This document shows, in pieces, positions 1 to 8,147 of a stretch of DNA of 55,241 nt. Source of the DNA: Marinobacterium rhizophilum DSM 18822 (GTDB lineage: Bacteria > Pseudomonadota > Gammaproteobacteria > Pseudomonadales > Balneatricaceae); the NCBI RefSeq assembly GCF_000378045.1, contig NZ_KB899115.1:10467-65707 (forward strand). The letters are read 5' to 3'. Every line of letters starts with the position of its first letter. Within the stretch, counting starts at the first letter, position 1. Made by a program: the position numbers and the translations under genes. The notes beneath the pieces are model-generated. The model did no database searches, was not told where the DNA came from, and saw nothing but the letters and a program-made list of their open reading frames with translations.

Positions 1-2
1 CG

Positions 3-59
3 CAGCGCTGGCCGTCGGCCGGTGTGCGCGAAGGGGCGCAGTTCGCGTTCCCGTCCTGA
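3..59 (+). CDS. C-terminal tail of an unidentified protein (partial)
   Basis: The first bases form an open frame that ends in TGA at 57-59. It encodes about 18 residues, ending in AQFAFPS. Codon use is GC-rich at third positions, as in neighbouring genes, so it may be the end of a gene that starts outside the window. It is too short to name. It could also be chance reading of non-coding DNA. Confidence 0.35.
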   Translation, partial: QRWPSAGVREGAQFAFPS

Positions 60-145
60 GTCTGGAAATGAGTCGGGCGGCCGGTGCCGTCCGCCTTCTG
101 GGCGAGCGGAAACGGTCACTGTTCGGTGATCTGTAATTTGTTGCC

Positions 146-215
146 CTGATCTGAGCAGGGCGACAGGCTGGTGTACGTATAGTCCTACTGTCTGTCGTCC
201 TGCTCAGATTATCAG
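146..215 (+). other. Large inverted repeat / RNA hairpin
   Basis: The arm at 146-166 is complementary to 192-215. About 18 to 20 base pairs form, with one G-U pair and a short bulge (TAT near 210), around a 25-base loop. No T-run follows, so it is not a standard terminator. It could be an RNA leader structure, a processing site, or a DNA-level inverted repeat. Confidence 0.6.
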
Positions 216-326
216 GTCAATGCCGTTATGTAGCACGTAAGTAACCGTAAATATGTGACATGGTGTTCGGAGTGCGCCCGCAGGCGAGCTCTAGCGCTGT
301 AAAGCATTCAGTACATTATTAGCGCA

Positions 327-355
327 CCGGATCAGGTCAATCTGATCCGGTTTTC
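327..355 (+). terminator. Rho-independent-type terminator upstream of folE
   Basis: A perfect 9-bp stem (CCGGATCAG, 327-335, with CTGATCCGG, 342-350) encloses a 6-base loop and is followed by TTTTC. It probably ends the upstream transcript. It could instead act as an attenuator if the folE promoter lies upstream of it. Confidence 0.7.
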
Positions 356-547
356 GTATATAAAGTATTCAGCCGCCCCGCCTATTGTTAATATCACGTT
401 ACTAAATTAGGACGGAGCCCTTTTGTGGCTCAAAAACGGAGTCAGAACAGGCTTCTTGCGAAAGCTGCTCTGCCAATAAGAAGTGTAAAAGGTACGGCAT
501 ATCGAGTGTGTGAGTCGCCGTACTCCCGTCAAACCCAGGGTGGAAAA

Positions 548-1186
548 ATGATATCCAACGAAGCGAAGCTCGTTCGAGAAGTGCTTGTTGCACGCGGACT
601 GGAAACCCCGCTGAACGACAATGGCATGAGCAGTGAACAAAAGTACGCGCGCATTAAAGGCCTGATGACCGAAGTGGTCGGTACGCTGGGACTGGATCTC
701 AGTGATGACAGCCTGGCCGAAACGCCGCATCGCATTGCCAAAATGTATGTCAACGAGATCTTCGCTGGGCTCGATTATGCGCACTTTCCCAAGATGGCGC
801 TGATCGAGAACAAAATGCAGGTGGAGGAAATGGTCAAGGTGCGGGATATCAGTGTCGTCAGCACCTGTGAGCACCACTTCGTGACCATCGACGGTGTCGC
901 CAAGGTGGCCTATATCCCGGATCAGACCATTATCGGTCTGTCCAAGATCAACCGCATTGTACGCTTCTTCGCCCAGCGGCCGCAGGTACAGGAGCGCCTT
1001 ACGCAGCAGATTCTGGTGGCGCTGCAAACGCTGCTGGGCACTGATAACGTGGCGGTCAGTATCAATGCGGTGCATTACTGCGTGAAGTCCCGCGGTGTGA
1101 TGGATGCCAATTCTCAGACGGAGACCACGGCACTGGGCGGTATCTTCAAAAGCAACGCCCGCACCCGGGCCGAGTTTCTCGCCTAG
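548..1186 (+). CDS. folE: GTP cyclohydrolase I (type IA)
   Basis: This cytosolic enzyme converts GTP to 7,8-dihydroneopterin triphosphate, the first step of tetrahydrofolate/pterin synthesis. The product is 212 residues, a normal length. The zinc and active-site set is visible as C107, H109, H110 (in STCEHHF) and H176 and C178 (in [10 protein letters not shown]). The C-terminal QTETTALGG segment is typical. I chose ATG 548 because a GGTGG site precedes it and the protein then begins like other FolE proteins; an in-frame GTG at 425 would add 41 unrelated basic residues. It stands alone after a long structured leader. Identification is firm. Confidence 0.95.
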   Translation: MISNEAKLVREVLVARGLETPLNDNGMSSEQKYARIKGLMTEVVGTLGLDLSDDSLAETPHRIAKMYVNEIFAGLDYAHFPKMALIENKMQVEEMVKVRDISVVSTCEHHFVTIDGVAKVAYIPDQTIIGLSKINRIVRFFAQRPQVQERLTQQILVALQTLLGTDNVAVSINAVHYCVKSRGVMDANSQTETTALGGIFKSNARTRAEFLA

Positions 1187-1611
1187 TGTACGGTTGCACT
1201 CTTGGTGGTGCTTTAGAATGCGCTCATTTTTTCGCCAGTCAAGGCGTGAGGCGGAGTCATAGTGGGGCTCTGGCGACAACGAACAACGCAGGATGGCGGG
1301 AAAAGGGGCCGTTATAAGCTTCATATAGGGTGCAACAGTACACGAGTACACACCCTCCTGGGTGGCGGTGGATGAGCGGGAAAGTCTGGGCCGGCTGTGC
1401 TACCTATAGAGGTAGTAGCGCGGTGAGTTAATAGCTGGAGCAGGGATGCTTCATCATTGGGCCTTTCCTTGAAAAATGGCCCAATGCGAGCGCCACACAA
1501 AACGCATGTCGGTGCACTTGCGCCCGTTTTGTGGTGTGACAGGCAATAAGGTAGAGAGCCTGAGTGCCAGCCAGGTTAACAATACCTGTACAGTTTTGCG
1601 GGGCATAATCA
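1187..1611. other. Long intergenic region with inverted repeats, no gene seen
   Basis: About 425 bases without a credible reading frame. It contains a perfect 9-bp inverted repeat (CATTGGGCC 1455-1463 with GGCCCAATG 1478-1486), a small CTACC/GGTAG dyad near 1400-1415, and an imperfect CCACACAAAACG / CGTTTTGTGG pair near 1493-1535. It may carry the promoter of the next gene or an unannotated small RNA. I recognise no known RNA family. Confidence 0.4.
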
Positions 1612-2175
1612 ATGAAGACTATTGCCGGGGATGAGCCGTGGCAGCAATGGGGCGCCGACTATTTTCGAGCCCTGTCGACCTTCGGTGCCCTGCAGGACAG
1701 CACAATCCGCAGCCTGCTCCAAACCGGCAAGGTCATGGAGCTGTCCCGGGGGGAAGTGCTCTACCGACCGGGTGACAAGACCGTCGGCTTTTATGTCATT
1801 CTCAAGGGCACGATTGCCCTCTACATGCATCATCATGATCGCGATGCACTGACCCGGCTGTACCGTACGGGTGAACAGCTTGGCTTCGTCGACATGATCG
1901 GCCTGCACGACCGCTGGTCGACCAGCGTTGCTCAGGAACCCACTGTTCTGGTGGATATTTCCACTGACCAGTTTTATGAGCTGCACCTGAGTGCTCCGGA
2001 TGATTTTGGCTTGCTGATGATTAACCTGTCACGGGAAATGGCCCGCACGGTGATCACGCTGGCCGAGGTGATCGTGGATCAGAGTGTGCTGATTGCCACG
2101 GGTCGCCAGGACGAGGGGGGAGGCCGGAAGCCACGGGATTCCGTGGCCCCGGCTGACGTCGATAACAAGCGGTAG
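1612..2175 (+). CDS. Cyclic-nucleotide-binding-domain protein without HTH
   Basis: The 187-residue product matches the Crp/Fnr effector fold. Residues about 20-130 form the beta-roll (GEVLYRPGDKTVGFYVILKG, a cNMP-box-like segment), followed by a dimerisation-like helix at about 130-170. A Crp/Fnr regulator would continue for another 60-70 residues into a winged helix, but here the chain ends in a hydrophilic tail (GRQDEGGGRKPRD). It is therefore a stand-alone sensor domain, not an obvious DNA-binding regulator. The start has a GCGGGG site upstream. It faces aroQ convergently. The ligand is unknown, and a frameshift removing the HTH was not seen in the short downstream gap. Confidence 0.75.
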   Translation: MKTIAGDEPWQQWGADYFRALSTFGALQDSTIRSLLQTGKVMELSRGEVLYRPGDKTVGFYVILKGTIALYMHHHDRDALTRLYRTGEQLGFVDMIGLHDRWSTSVAQEPTVLVDISTDQFYELHLSAPDDFGLLMINLSREMARTVITLAEVIVDQSVLIATGRQDEGGGRKPRDSVAPADVDNKR

Positions 2176-2250
2176 ATCGGTTGGCTGTTTCCTGCGTGAC
2201 ACGCATCCTGGCCTGCCACGCAGCAAGTTCGAGTTAACAGTACTGAATGC

Positions 2251-2685
2251 TCAACCGGCGTTTGCGAAGTACTCCAGCGCCAGCACGTAGCCCAGCGTCC
2301 CCAGCCCCGCAATCACACCTTCGGCCCGCGCCGAGACAAAGGAGTGATGCCGGAAGGCTTCGCGCTTGTGGATGTTTGAAATGTGCACCTCGATGACCGG
2401 CTTTTCAAAGGTGTTCAGCGCATCCAGAATAGCCACCGAAGTGTGGCTATAGGCCGCCGGATTAATGATGATGCCATCCGCCTGGCCGCGGGCTTCGTGA
2501 ATTTTGTCGATGATTTCCCCTTCGTGATTACTCTGGAAAAAAACGATTCCAAAACCCAGCTCCACCGCTCGGCTGAGCAGGCGCTTGTGCACGTCGTCCA
2601 GGGTTTCATGGCCGTAGACCTCCGGCTGGCGGGTGCCCAGCAGGTTCAGGTTCGGACCATTCAGTACATAGATGCGTTTACTCAT
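2251..2685 (-). CDS. aroQ: 3-dehydroquinate dehydratase, type II
   Basis: It dehydrates 3-dehydroquinate to 3-dehydroshikimate. The product is 144 residues, typical of the dodecameric type II enzyme. Seen motifs are [17 protein letters not shown] with R19 and catalytic Y24, INPAAYSH (N75, H81) and EVHISN with catalytic H101. It is the last gene of the leftward dctPQM-aroQ run and starts 17 bases after dctM. That placement, with a dehydrogenase and quiC nearby, suggests a catabolic role in quinate/shikimate use rather than a purely biosynthetic one. A second biosynthetic copy elsewhere in the genome is likely but not visible here. Confidence 0.93.
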   Translation of the reverse strand: MSKRIYVLNGPNLNLLGTRQPEVYGHETLDDVHKRLLSRAVELGFGIVFFQSNHEGEIIDKIHEARGQADGIIINPAAYSHTSVAILDALNTFEKPVIEVHISNIHKREAFRHHSFVSARAEGVIAGLGTLGYVLALEYFANAG

Positions 2686-2702
2686 ATCAAACTCCCCGAT
2701 TA

Positions 2703-3971
2703 TCAGTAGCCAAACAGCCTGGGAATGAAGGTCACGGTCTGCGGGATAAAGGTGATGATGATCAACACCAGCAGTTCGACCAGGAACATGGGCATAATGC
2801 GGCGTGAAATCGCCCCCATGCCTACGTTGGCAATCGAGTTGGACACGAACAGGCAGATGCCCATGGGTGGCGTGACCAGCCCGATCATCAGGTTGAAGAT
2901 CACCACGATACCAAAGTGCGTCGGATCGATCCCCAGGCTCATGGCGATCGGGTGCAGGATCGGCAGCAGAATCAGCATGGCGGCGATGCCTTCCAGGAAC
3001 AGACCAACAATCAGCAGAATCAGGTTCACTGCAATCAGGAATACCCAGGGGCTCGATATCTCGTCCAGCACGAAGCTGCTGACGGTCTGGGGCACACGGG
3101 AGAAGGTGAGCATCCAGTTGGCCGCAGCGACCACGGCAATAATGATCAGAATCACCGAGGAGTCACGCATGGCGCGGGTGAAAATGCGTGGCAGCTGGCT
3201 CAGGTGCAGGCTCTTCAGTACGAACATGCCGGCGATCAGGGCATAGCCGGCTGCCAGGGCTGCGGCCTCGGTGGGGGTGACGATACCGGTAATGATGGAA
3301 CCGACGATAAAGACCGGCATAAACAGCGGGATCAGCGCATCGACAAAGGCCTTGATACGCTCTTTGGCAGACAGCTTTTCGCGCAGCGGGGCGTAGTGAG
3401 CGGCGAAAAAACGTACATAGACCGAGAGGCCAATGGCCAGCAGCACGCCGGGGGCAACACCCGCCAGAAACAGCGCCGGTACCGACACGCCGGAGGTGAT
3501 CAGGGCGTAGATAATGACTGGAATGCTGGGCGGAATCATTGGGCCGATCACCGATGAGGCAGCCGTCAGTGCCGCGGCAAAATCGCGCGGATAGCCTTCC
3601 TTCTCCATGGTGGGGATAAAGATGCGACCCAGCGCAGAGGTGTCAGCCACGGCGGAGCCGGAAAGCCCGGCGAAAATCACCGACGCCCAGATGTTGACCT
3701 GTGCCAGGCCGGCTTTCATGTGGCCGACCAGGGCATTGGCAAAGTTGATGATGCGACTGGTGATGCCGCTTTCGTTCATTAATTCCCCCGCCAGTACAAA
3801 CAGGGGAATGGCCAGAATGGCGAAGGAATCGAGGCCTGAAAAAATGCGCTGGCTGACCAGCCCAAAGGAAAACGGGGTCTGGGAGACATGCCCAAATACG
3901 GCCAGCAAAATGCCAAACGCAATGGGACTGCCGATCGCCAGCAGTACGAACAGTATCAGAAATCCAACCAT
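2703..3971 (-). CDS. dctM: TRAP transporter large permease (DctM family)
   Basis: The product is a 422-residue, highly hydrophobic membrane protein with about 12 predicted transmembrane stretches. It contains the DctM hallmarks [24 protein letters not shown] near residues 60-85 and [17 protein letters not shown] near 140. It is the cation-coupled channel subunit of a tripartite ATP-independent periplasmic transporter, working with the small permease and binding protein encoded just upstream. The substrate is inferred to be quinate and/or shikimate, because the operon ends in aroQ and faces a shikimate/quinate dehydrogenase gene. The family is certain; the substrate is an inference. Confidence 0.92.
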   Translation of the reverse strand: MVGFLILFVLLAIGSPIAFGILLAVFGHVSQTPFSFGLVSQRIFSGLDSFAILAIPLFVLAGELMNESGITSRIINFANALVGHMKAGLAQVNIWASVIFAGLSGSAVADTSALGRIFIPTMEKEGYPRDFAAALTAASSVIGPMIPPSIPVIIYALITSGVSVPALFLAGVAPGVLLAIGLSVYVRFFAAHYAPLREKLSAKERIKAFVDALIPLFMPVFIVGSIITGIVTPTEAAALAAGYALIAGMFVLKSLHLSQLPRIFTRAMRDSSVILIIIAVVAAANWMLTFSRVPQTVSSFVLDEISSPWVFLIAVNLILLIVGLFLEGIAAMLILLPILHPIAMSLGIDPTHFGIVVIFNLMIGLVTPPMGICLFVSNSIANVGMGAISRRIMPMFLVELLVLIIITFIPQTVTFIPRLFGY

Positions 3972-4069
3972 AGTCTTATTCGCTCTATTGGGCGTCGCGT
4001 GGGCGTGGCGAGTGAAGAGCCGGGCCGCTGGGCGCCTTTGCCTTGTTCAGATGTGTCGGTGTACGGCTG

Positions 4070-4531
4070 CTAAGCCGAAGTGCTGGTTCGATGCTCGGCC
4101 AGTTTGATCAGGGCCGCCAGTATCAGGCCGATACCGCCAGCGATCATGGCAGATTGAAACAGGTACATCGGCAGGCCGGTACCGGGTGCCAGGATGGCGC
4201 CGCGCTTGAGGACAAACAGGTAGCCGGACCAGGCCAGTACGGCGCCTGCAGCAAGGGATACGAGGTCGACGGCGATGGCCAGCAGTCGACGAATAGGCGC
4301 CGGAACACTGTCCTCTACAAAGCTGAACTTGATATGGATGCCTTCGAGATAGCACAGAATGCTGCCAAACATGGCGCCATAGATCATGGCGAACTTGGCG
4401 ACTTCCTCGCTCCAAAGGATGGGGGAATTCAGGGTATAACGGCTCATGCTGCTGGCCAGCACGACCGCAAAGACGATAAACAGTGAACTGCCTGTCAGCC
4501 AGGACAGAACGTTCTTATAGATGAGCTTCAT
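4070..4531 (-). CDS. dctQ: TRAP transporter small permease (DctQ family)
   Basis: The 153-residue inner-membrane protein has four hydrophobic segments. It shows the DctQ-like pattern SMSRYTLNSPILWSEEVAKFAMIYG at about residues 28-52, in which the WSEE segment is characteristic. It bridges binding protein and large permease. It lies between dctP (78-base gap holding a strong hairpin) and dctM (98-base gap). The sequence fits an ordinary intact subunit. Confidence 0.9.
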   Translation of the reverse strand: MKLIYKNVLSWLTGSSLFIVFAVVLASSMSRYTLNSPILWSEEVAKFAMIYGAMFGSILCYLEGIHIKFSFVEDSVPAPIRRLLAIAVDLVSLAAGAVLAWSGYLFVLKRGAILAPGTGLPMYLFQSAMIAGGIGLILAALIKLAEHRTSTSA

Positions 4532-4565
4532 AAGCTGTAATCCCGGAAAACAGGTAGGTGTGCAA

Positions 4566-4592
4566 GCGCCGGGAGCCTAGCGCTCCCAGCGC
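4566..4592 (-). other. Intercistronic hairpin between dctP and dctQ
   Basis: GGGAGC (4571-4576) pairs with GCTCCC (4582-4587) around a 5-base loop, with four further outer pairs. There is no T-run on the minus strand. It lies just after the binding-protein gene, where such stems usually raise binding-protein mRNA levels relative to the permeases; that role is inferred. Confidence 0.6.
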
Positions 4593-4609
4593 GTACCGTT
4601 CAGCAAAGG

Positions 4610-5629
4610 CTAGTTGGAAGTAGCTGCTTTTACCGCATCCTGAGCCTTGGTGATCCAGCTGGGATCGATTTCGCCTTTGAGCCACTCAATGACGGCAGGC
4701 TGGGCAGCGCTCTGGAATTTGGCCATCTGCTCTGCATTGGGAACAGTGATTTCCATGCCATTCTCGGCCAGCTTGGCCAGGCCTTCGGCGGAATTAACCT
4801 GCTGAATGGCGCGGCCGACCAGACCTGCGACCTTGGCGGCGCGCTTGATGATCGCCTGGTCCTCGGGGCTCATGCTCTGCAGCAGTTCGTCATTCATCAG
4901 GATAAAGTCGGTGCCATAGACGTGGCCATCGAGACTGATGTACTTCTGCATTTCGTAGAACTTGTTGCCATAGATAACGCTGACCGGGTTTTCCTGACCG
5001 TCGACCACGCCGGTTGCCAGGGCTGAAGGGACTTCAGGCCAGGCGATCGGGGTCGGCTCGCCACCCAGTGACTTGACCATCTCGACGTACAACGGTGTCG
5101 TCATGACGCGAATTTTCAGGCCTTCCAGGTCCTTGGGTTCGCTAATCGGGCGTTTGGAGTTGGTGAAGTTGCGAAAGCCTGTTTCGCCGTAGGCAAGGGT
5201 ACGCAGGCCTGTTTTCTGCAGGCAGTGCTCGCCCAGTGCCTGGCCAAACTCGCCGTCCAGCACCTCCCAGGCGGTGGGGGCAGACGGGAACAGATAGGGA
5301 ATTTCCAGTACGGACGCTTCGGCACAGAGCTTGGAGTAAGCACCGGACACCATTGCCATGCTCAGGGTACCTTCCTGGGCGGATTGCAGCAGGTCGGTTT
5401 CACCGCCCAGCTGGCCGGCCGGGTAAACGTTAACAGCGATGCGGCCACCGGACTCGGCTTCAACCAGATCCTTGAAGACCTTGGAGGCCGCGCCTTTTTT
5501 GGAGGTTGTCCATTCCTGCGGGTCGACGTGACCCAGGGTCAGTTCAATGTCCGCAGCCTGGCCCTGCAGGGCGAACATGGCGGCAGCAGTGGCTAAACCC
5601 AGTGTTATTTTTTTTGTTGAAAGTTTCAT
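4610..5629 (-). CDS. dctP: TRAP transporter periplasmic binding protein (DctP family)
   Basis: The 339-residue product has an N-terminal signal peptide (basic MKLSTKK, hydrophobic core, cleavage likely after QGQA near residue 26). The mature DctP fold includes LGGETDLLQSAQEGTLSM and the carboxylate-binding region LEGLKIRVMTTPLYVEM with its arginine. It captures an organic acid in the periplasm for dctQM. I chose ATG 5629, preceded by GAGAGAAG; a GTG four codons upstream is the only alternative. It is the first gene of dctPQM-aroQ. Quinate/shikimate as ligand is inferred from neighbours. Confidence 0.92.
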   Translation of the reverse strand: MKLSTKKITLGLATAAAMFALQGQAADIELTLGHVDPQEWTTSKKGAASKVFKDLVEAESGGRIAVNVYPAGQLGGETDLLQSAQEGTLSMAMVSGAYSKLCAEASVLEIPYLFPSAPTAWEVLDGEFGQALGEHCLQKTGLRTLAYGETGFRNFTNSKRPISEPKDLEGLKIRVMTTPLYVEMVKSLGGEPTPIAWPEVPSALATGVVDGQENPVSVIYGNKFYEMQKYISLDGHVYGTDFILMNDELLQSMSPEDQAIIKRAAKVAGLVGRAIQQVNSAEGLAKLAENGMEITVPNAEQMAKFQSAAQPAVIEWLKGEIDPSWITKAQDAVKAATSN

Positions 5630-6215
5630 TCTTCTCTCCACTGACGGGCTTCAGTATGAATCCGGCATCGCTTGTTGTTGTGAATGCTTGCGCGTATCAG
5701 GGTGGCCCTGAGTTGGAATGCAGGCTAGCAACAGTATTGATTACGGTCAAGTTCGTAGGTTTAAGTTAAAAATCTCCTATATTTTTGGTGGCATTGTTTG
5801 CTATCGCCCTGGTATTGCCTGATTGGTGCTTTAAACCCAGTAATTTCAGGCTCTTAGTCTGCACGGTGGCCTGTCGGCCGACAGTGTTGAAGGTGAAATA
5901 CGCAGGTCGATATGAAGAATGACATTTTGTTTGTTTTATATGTCGATTTCGATATGTTAATCGCCTCATGCCGTCTCAAGCCAGCTGGCATGCGGGTTTC
6001 AGCCGAATGCGCAAAAGTATCCTATATTTTTGTAAATACCATACATATTGACGATTATTGGTTGTGGTGGCTATTATCTGTCCATCTGAAAACGCAGCCG
6101 GCTACAGCGTTGCCTGTCGCCGGGTCCGGATGGCGTGCACCGCTGTGCCGCTGCCCTGTTTATCTGCGGCTCCCTGGAATGCTATGGCGGAGCAGCTTCG
6201 CTCTGGAGAATAAGA
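5630..6215. promoter_or_regulatory. Divergent control region dctPQM-aroQ / quinate-shikimate dehydrogenase
   Basis: This AT-richer stretch of 586 bases separates two divergent catabolic units. A perfect 13-base direct repeat (TCCTATATTTTTG) occurs at 5775-5787 and 6020-6032; its core TATATT could be a -10 element in either copy. TCGATATG also occurs twice, at 5907-5914 and 5949-5956. These are candidate promoter/operator sites, perhaps for the GntR regulator at 7425. No gene is seen inside. Confidence 0.5.
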
Positions 6216-7067
6216 ATGCTGAAACTTGGTCTAATCGGGCAATCCATTGCCCAGTCTCGCTCGCCTGCCCTGCATGTCATGCTGGGTGAAATGTACGACG
6301 AGCCTGTGACCTACGAACTGCACGAGCCGGCGGATGCCAGCGAAGCCGCCTTTGTCGCGACCCTGGACAGCCTGCGCGAGCAGGGCTATCGGGGCACCAA
6401 TGTGACCTTCCCCTACAAGCAGCTGGCTGTCAGCCATGCCGCTGAAACCAATCAGGGGGTTCGGCTGGTGGGCTCGACCAATACCCTGAATCTGAGCGGC
6501 ACGGTGGCCGCATATAACACCGATTACAGCGGCTTCATTCGTGGCTATCGCGGCCGTGTCGGCGAGCAACCCGCAGGACGGGTACTGCTGATTGGCGCCG
6601 GCGGAGTTGGTCGTGCGGTGGCCTTTGGGCTGTTTGAAGTGGGTGCCACCGAAGTGATGATCGCGGACCTCAATGCCGCCAGTGCAGCCTCCCTGGCCGC
6701 GGCACTGAATGCGGCGGGGTTCAAGGCATCCTGTGTCTCGCCCGAGGGCCTGGCGACTGCGGCGGCCAGTGCCGATGGCCTGGTGAACTGTACGCCGGTA
6801 GGACACTACAAGACCCCGGGTCTGCCGATTGCGGCTGAGCTGATCGGTCCGCAGCGCTGGGCCTTCGATGCGGTCTATACACCCATCGATACCGAATTTC
6901 TGGTCCAGGCGCATCGCCGGGGCCTGGCCATCGTCTCGGGGTTCGACCTGTTTATTTACCAGGGTATTGATGCGTTTGAAATCTTCACCGGCATACGCGC
7001 CGATGCCCAGGCGGTCCTGCAGCGTTTCAAGCAGAAGTTCGACATCCAGAGCGGCCTGATCACCTGA
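6216..7067 (+). CDS. NAD-type quinate/shikimate dehydrogenase (AroE family)
   Basis: The 283-residue product belongs to the shikimate dehydrogenase family. The substrate site shows SRSPALH (14-20), NVTFPYK with catalytic K68, and NTDYSG with D103. The nucleotide site is GAGGVG (127-132). After the second strand it reads IADLN (D151), not the NRT-type segment of NADP-dependent AroE. An acidic residue there is the mark of NAD-using catabolic quinate/shikimate dehydrogenases. It probably oxidises quinate to 3-dehydroquinate and shikimate to 3-dehydroshikimate. ATG 6216 follows CTGGAGAATAAGA. It is divergent from the TRAP-aroQ unit. Whether it prefers quinate or shikimate cannot be told. Confidence 0.88.
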   Translation: MLKLGLIGQSIAQSRSPALHVMLGEMYDEPVTYELHEPADASEAAFVATLDSLREQGYRGTNVTFPYKQLAVSHAAETNQGVRLVGSTNTLNLSGTVAAYNTDYSGFIRGYRGRVGEQPAGRVLLIGAGGVGRAVAFGLFEVGATEVMIADLNAASAASLAAALNAAGFKASCVSPEGLATAAASADGLVNCTPVGHYKTPGLPIAAELIGPQRWAFDAVYTPIDTEFLVQAHRRGLAIVSGFDLFIYQGIDAFEIFTGIRADAQAVLQRFKQKFDIQSGLIT

Positions 7068-7083
7068 TGATCCATTGCCAGCC

Positions 7084-7112
7084 GGCCCGCTCTTGTGCGG
7101 GTCGCTGTTTTT
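7084..7112 (+). terminator. Terminator after quinate/shikimate dehydrogenase gene
   Basis: GGCCCGC (7084-7090) pairs with GCGGGTC (7097-7103, one G-U pair) around TCTTGT, followed by GCTGTTTTT. Confidence 0.7.
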
Positions 7113-7161
7113 GCCGGGGCGGCACCCTGCAGCTCTTTTTTGTGTTGCTCACATAGAGCCT

Positions 7162-7187
7162 GGCCGCGTCTGACGCGGTCTTTTTTT
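7162..7187 (+). terminator. Second terminator, followed by repeat block
   Basis: GGCCGCG (7162-7168) pairs with CGCGGTC (7174-7180) around TCTGA, and seven T residues follow at once (7181-7187). It is a textbook rho-independent terminator 60 bases beyond the first one. Like the terminator at 20031, it leads directly into the GC-rich repeat family. Confidence 0.85.
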
Positions 7188-7330
7188 ATGTACAGGATGT
7201 ACGTATGCCGCGGGCGCATGGATGCGCAGGAGCGGCGATGTACAGGATGTGCGGTCCCTGTAAACCGCTTCTTCGTTTACAGGATTTTCGTGGGGCGGCC
7301 CTCCGCGGGGCGGTCCTCCGTCATCCGTGG
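7188..7330. repeat. GC-rich intergenic repeat, copy 1
   Basis: TACAGGATGT-like units recur near 7191, 7239 and (as TACAGGATTT) 7278. They lead into CGTGGGGCGGCC-CTCCG and CGGGGCGGTC-CTCCG at 7289-7320. The same GTGGGGCGGCC-(A/C)TCCG unit occurs twice near 20129-20160, again just after a T-run terminator. This looks like a dispersed genomic repeat family; its function is unknown. Confidence 0.6.
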
Positions 7331-7424
7331 CGATCTTGCTAGCGGCGACGCAGGGCGTCGTGGGGGGTGAGAATGACAGGCTGGGCGCTGGAAGCGCAGA
7401 AAATAGCCTGTATTTGGAGTAAGA

Positions 7425-8132
7425 TTGAGCGAAATCCTGAATGTCAGATACCTTGTGAGAATGCGTATGAACACTGCGGTGGACCGTAAACTGGTTGGAC
7501 AGACGGCGTACGAGAGCCTGCGTAATGACATCGTCACCGGCAAACTGGGACCGGGTCAGAAGCTGAAGCTCAACGAGCTTCGTGCCAGCTATGGCGTGAG
7601 TGTGAATACCCTGCGTGAAACCCTGATGCGGCTGGTCTCCGATGGTTTTGTTGCCTTTGAGGATCAGAAGGGCTTTCGAGTGAATCCGGTTTCCGTATCC
7701 GATCTGGACGAGTTGATCGAACTCAGGGTGCAACTCGAAATTCTCGGTCTGCAGAAATCCATGGCCAATCACAGCAACCGGATGAACTGGAAGTCTGCGT
7801 TGATCGGCGCCCATTACCGGCTCAGCTGCATGGAAAAGCTGATGATGCAAGATGAATCAGCCCATGCCAGCGAGTGGGAAAAGGCAGATCGCGATTTCCA
7901 CATGACCATCGTCTCCAACAGCGGCTCCAATCAGCTGATCCGTTACCATGCCTCCGTTCTGGAGCTCTTCATGCGCTACCAGGTGCTGGCACTGAAAAAA
8001 CGGCCGTTCCGTGGCGAGGCCGTGGCGGATGAGCACCAGCAGCTGCTGCAGCTGGTGCTGGACGACCAGGTGGATGCTGCCAAGGCGTTACTCAGCGAAC
8101 ACATCAGCAAGGGCAGCGAATTGCCGCTCTAA
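7425..8132 (+). CDS. GntR-family regulator (FadR/FCD type)
   Basis: The 235-residue product has an N-terminal winged helix (about 22-85; LNELRASYGVSVNTLRETLMRL is split by the recognition helix at 45-60). The C-terminal FCD ligand domain (about 95-230) shows the family's metal-binding pattern in DRDFH and DEHQQ and near SEHI. It probably controls the adjacent quinate/shikimate genes in response to a pathway acid. A TTG at 7425 has a well-spaced TGGAG site; ATGs at 7461 and 7467 are alternatives that would drop 12-14 residues. It ends 15 bases from the convergent AEC gene. Confidence 0.85.
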   Translation: MSEILNVRYLVRMRMNTAVDRKLVGQTAYESLRNDIVTGKLGPGQKLKLNELRASYGVSVNTLRETLMRLVSDGFVAFEDQKGFRVNPVSVSDLDELIELRVQLEILGLQKSMANHSNRMNWKSALIGAHYRLSCMEKLMMQDESAHASEWEKADRDFHMTIVSNSGSNQLIRYHASVLELFMRYQVLALKKRPFRGEAVADEHQQLLQLVLDDQVDAAKALLSEHISKGSELPL

Positions 8133-8147
8133 AGGTGATCTGGCACT

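Larger units (their letters stand above)
60..547. promoter_or_regulatory. Long structured intergenic leader upstream of folE
   Basis: This stretch of almost 490 bases has no convincing gene. It holds a large imperfect hairpin (146-215) and a terminator-like hairpin (327-355). The folE frame stays open upstream of the chosen ATG at 548, back to a GTG at 425. The extra 41 residues are basic and unlike FolE, so I treat them as leader. The folE ribosome site is the GGTGG-AAAA run just before 548. Confidence 0.5.
7068..7424. other. Intergenic region: two terminators plus GC-rich repeat block
   Basis: About 357 bases between the dehydrogenase and the GntR gene. It holds two terminator hairpins (7084-7112, 7162-7187), a repeat block (7188-7330), then about 95 bases that should contain the GntR promoter. 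No gene is visible. Confidence 0.55.

Noticed and set aside
425-547. GTG-initiated N-terminal extension of FolE
   Set aside because: The added 41 residues are basic and family-foreign; ATG 548 has its own ribosome site.
1370-1400. GGGAAAGTCTGGGCC resembles the conserved GGAAAGTC box of RNase P RNA
   Set aside because: Too little space and no other conserved RNase P segments are present before the next gene at 1612.
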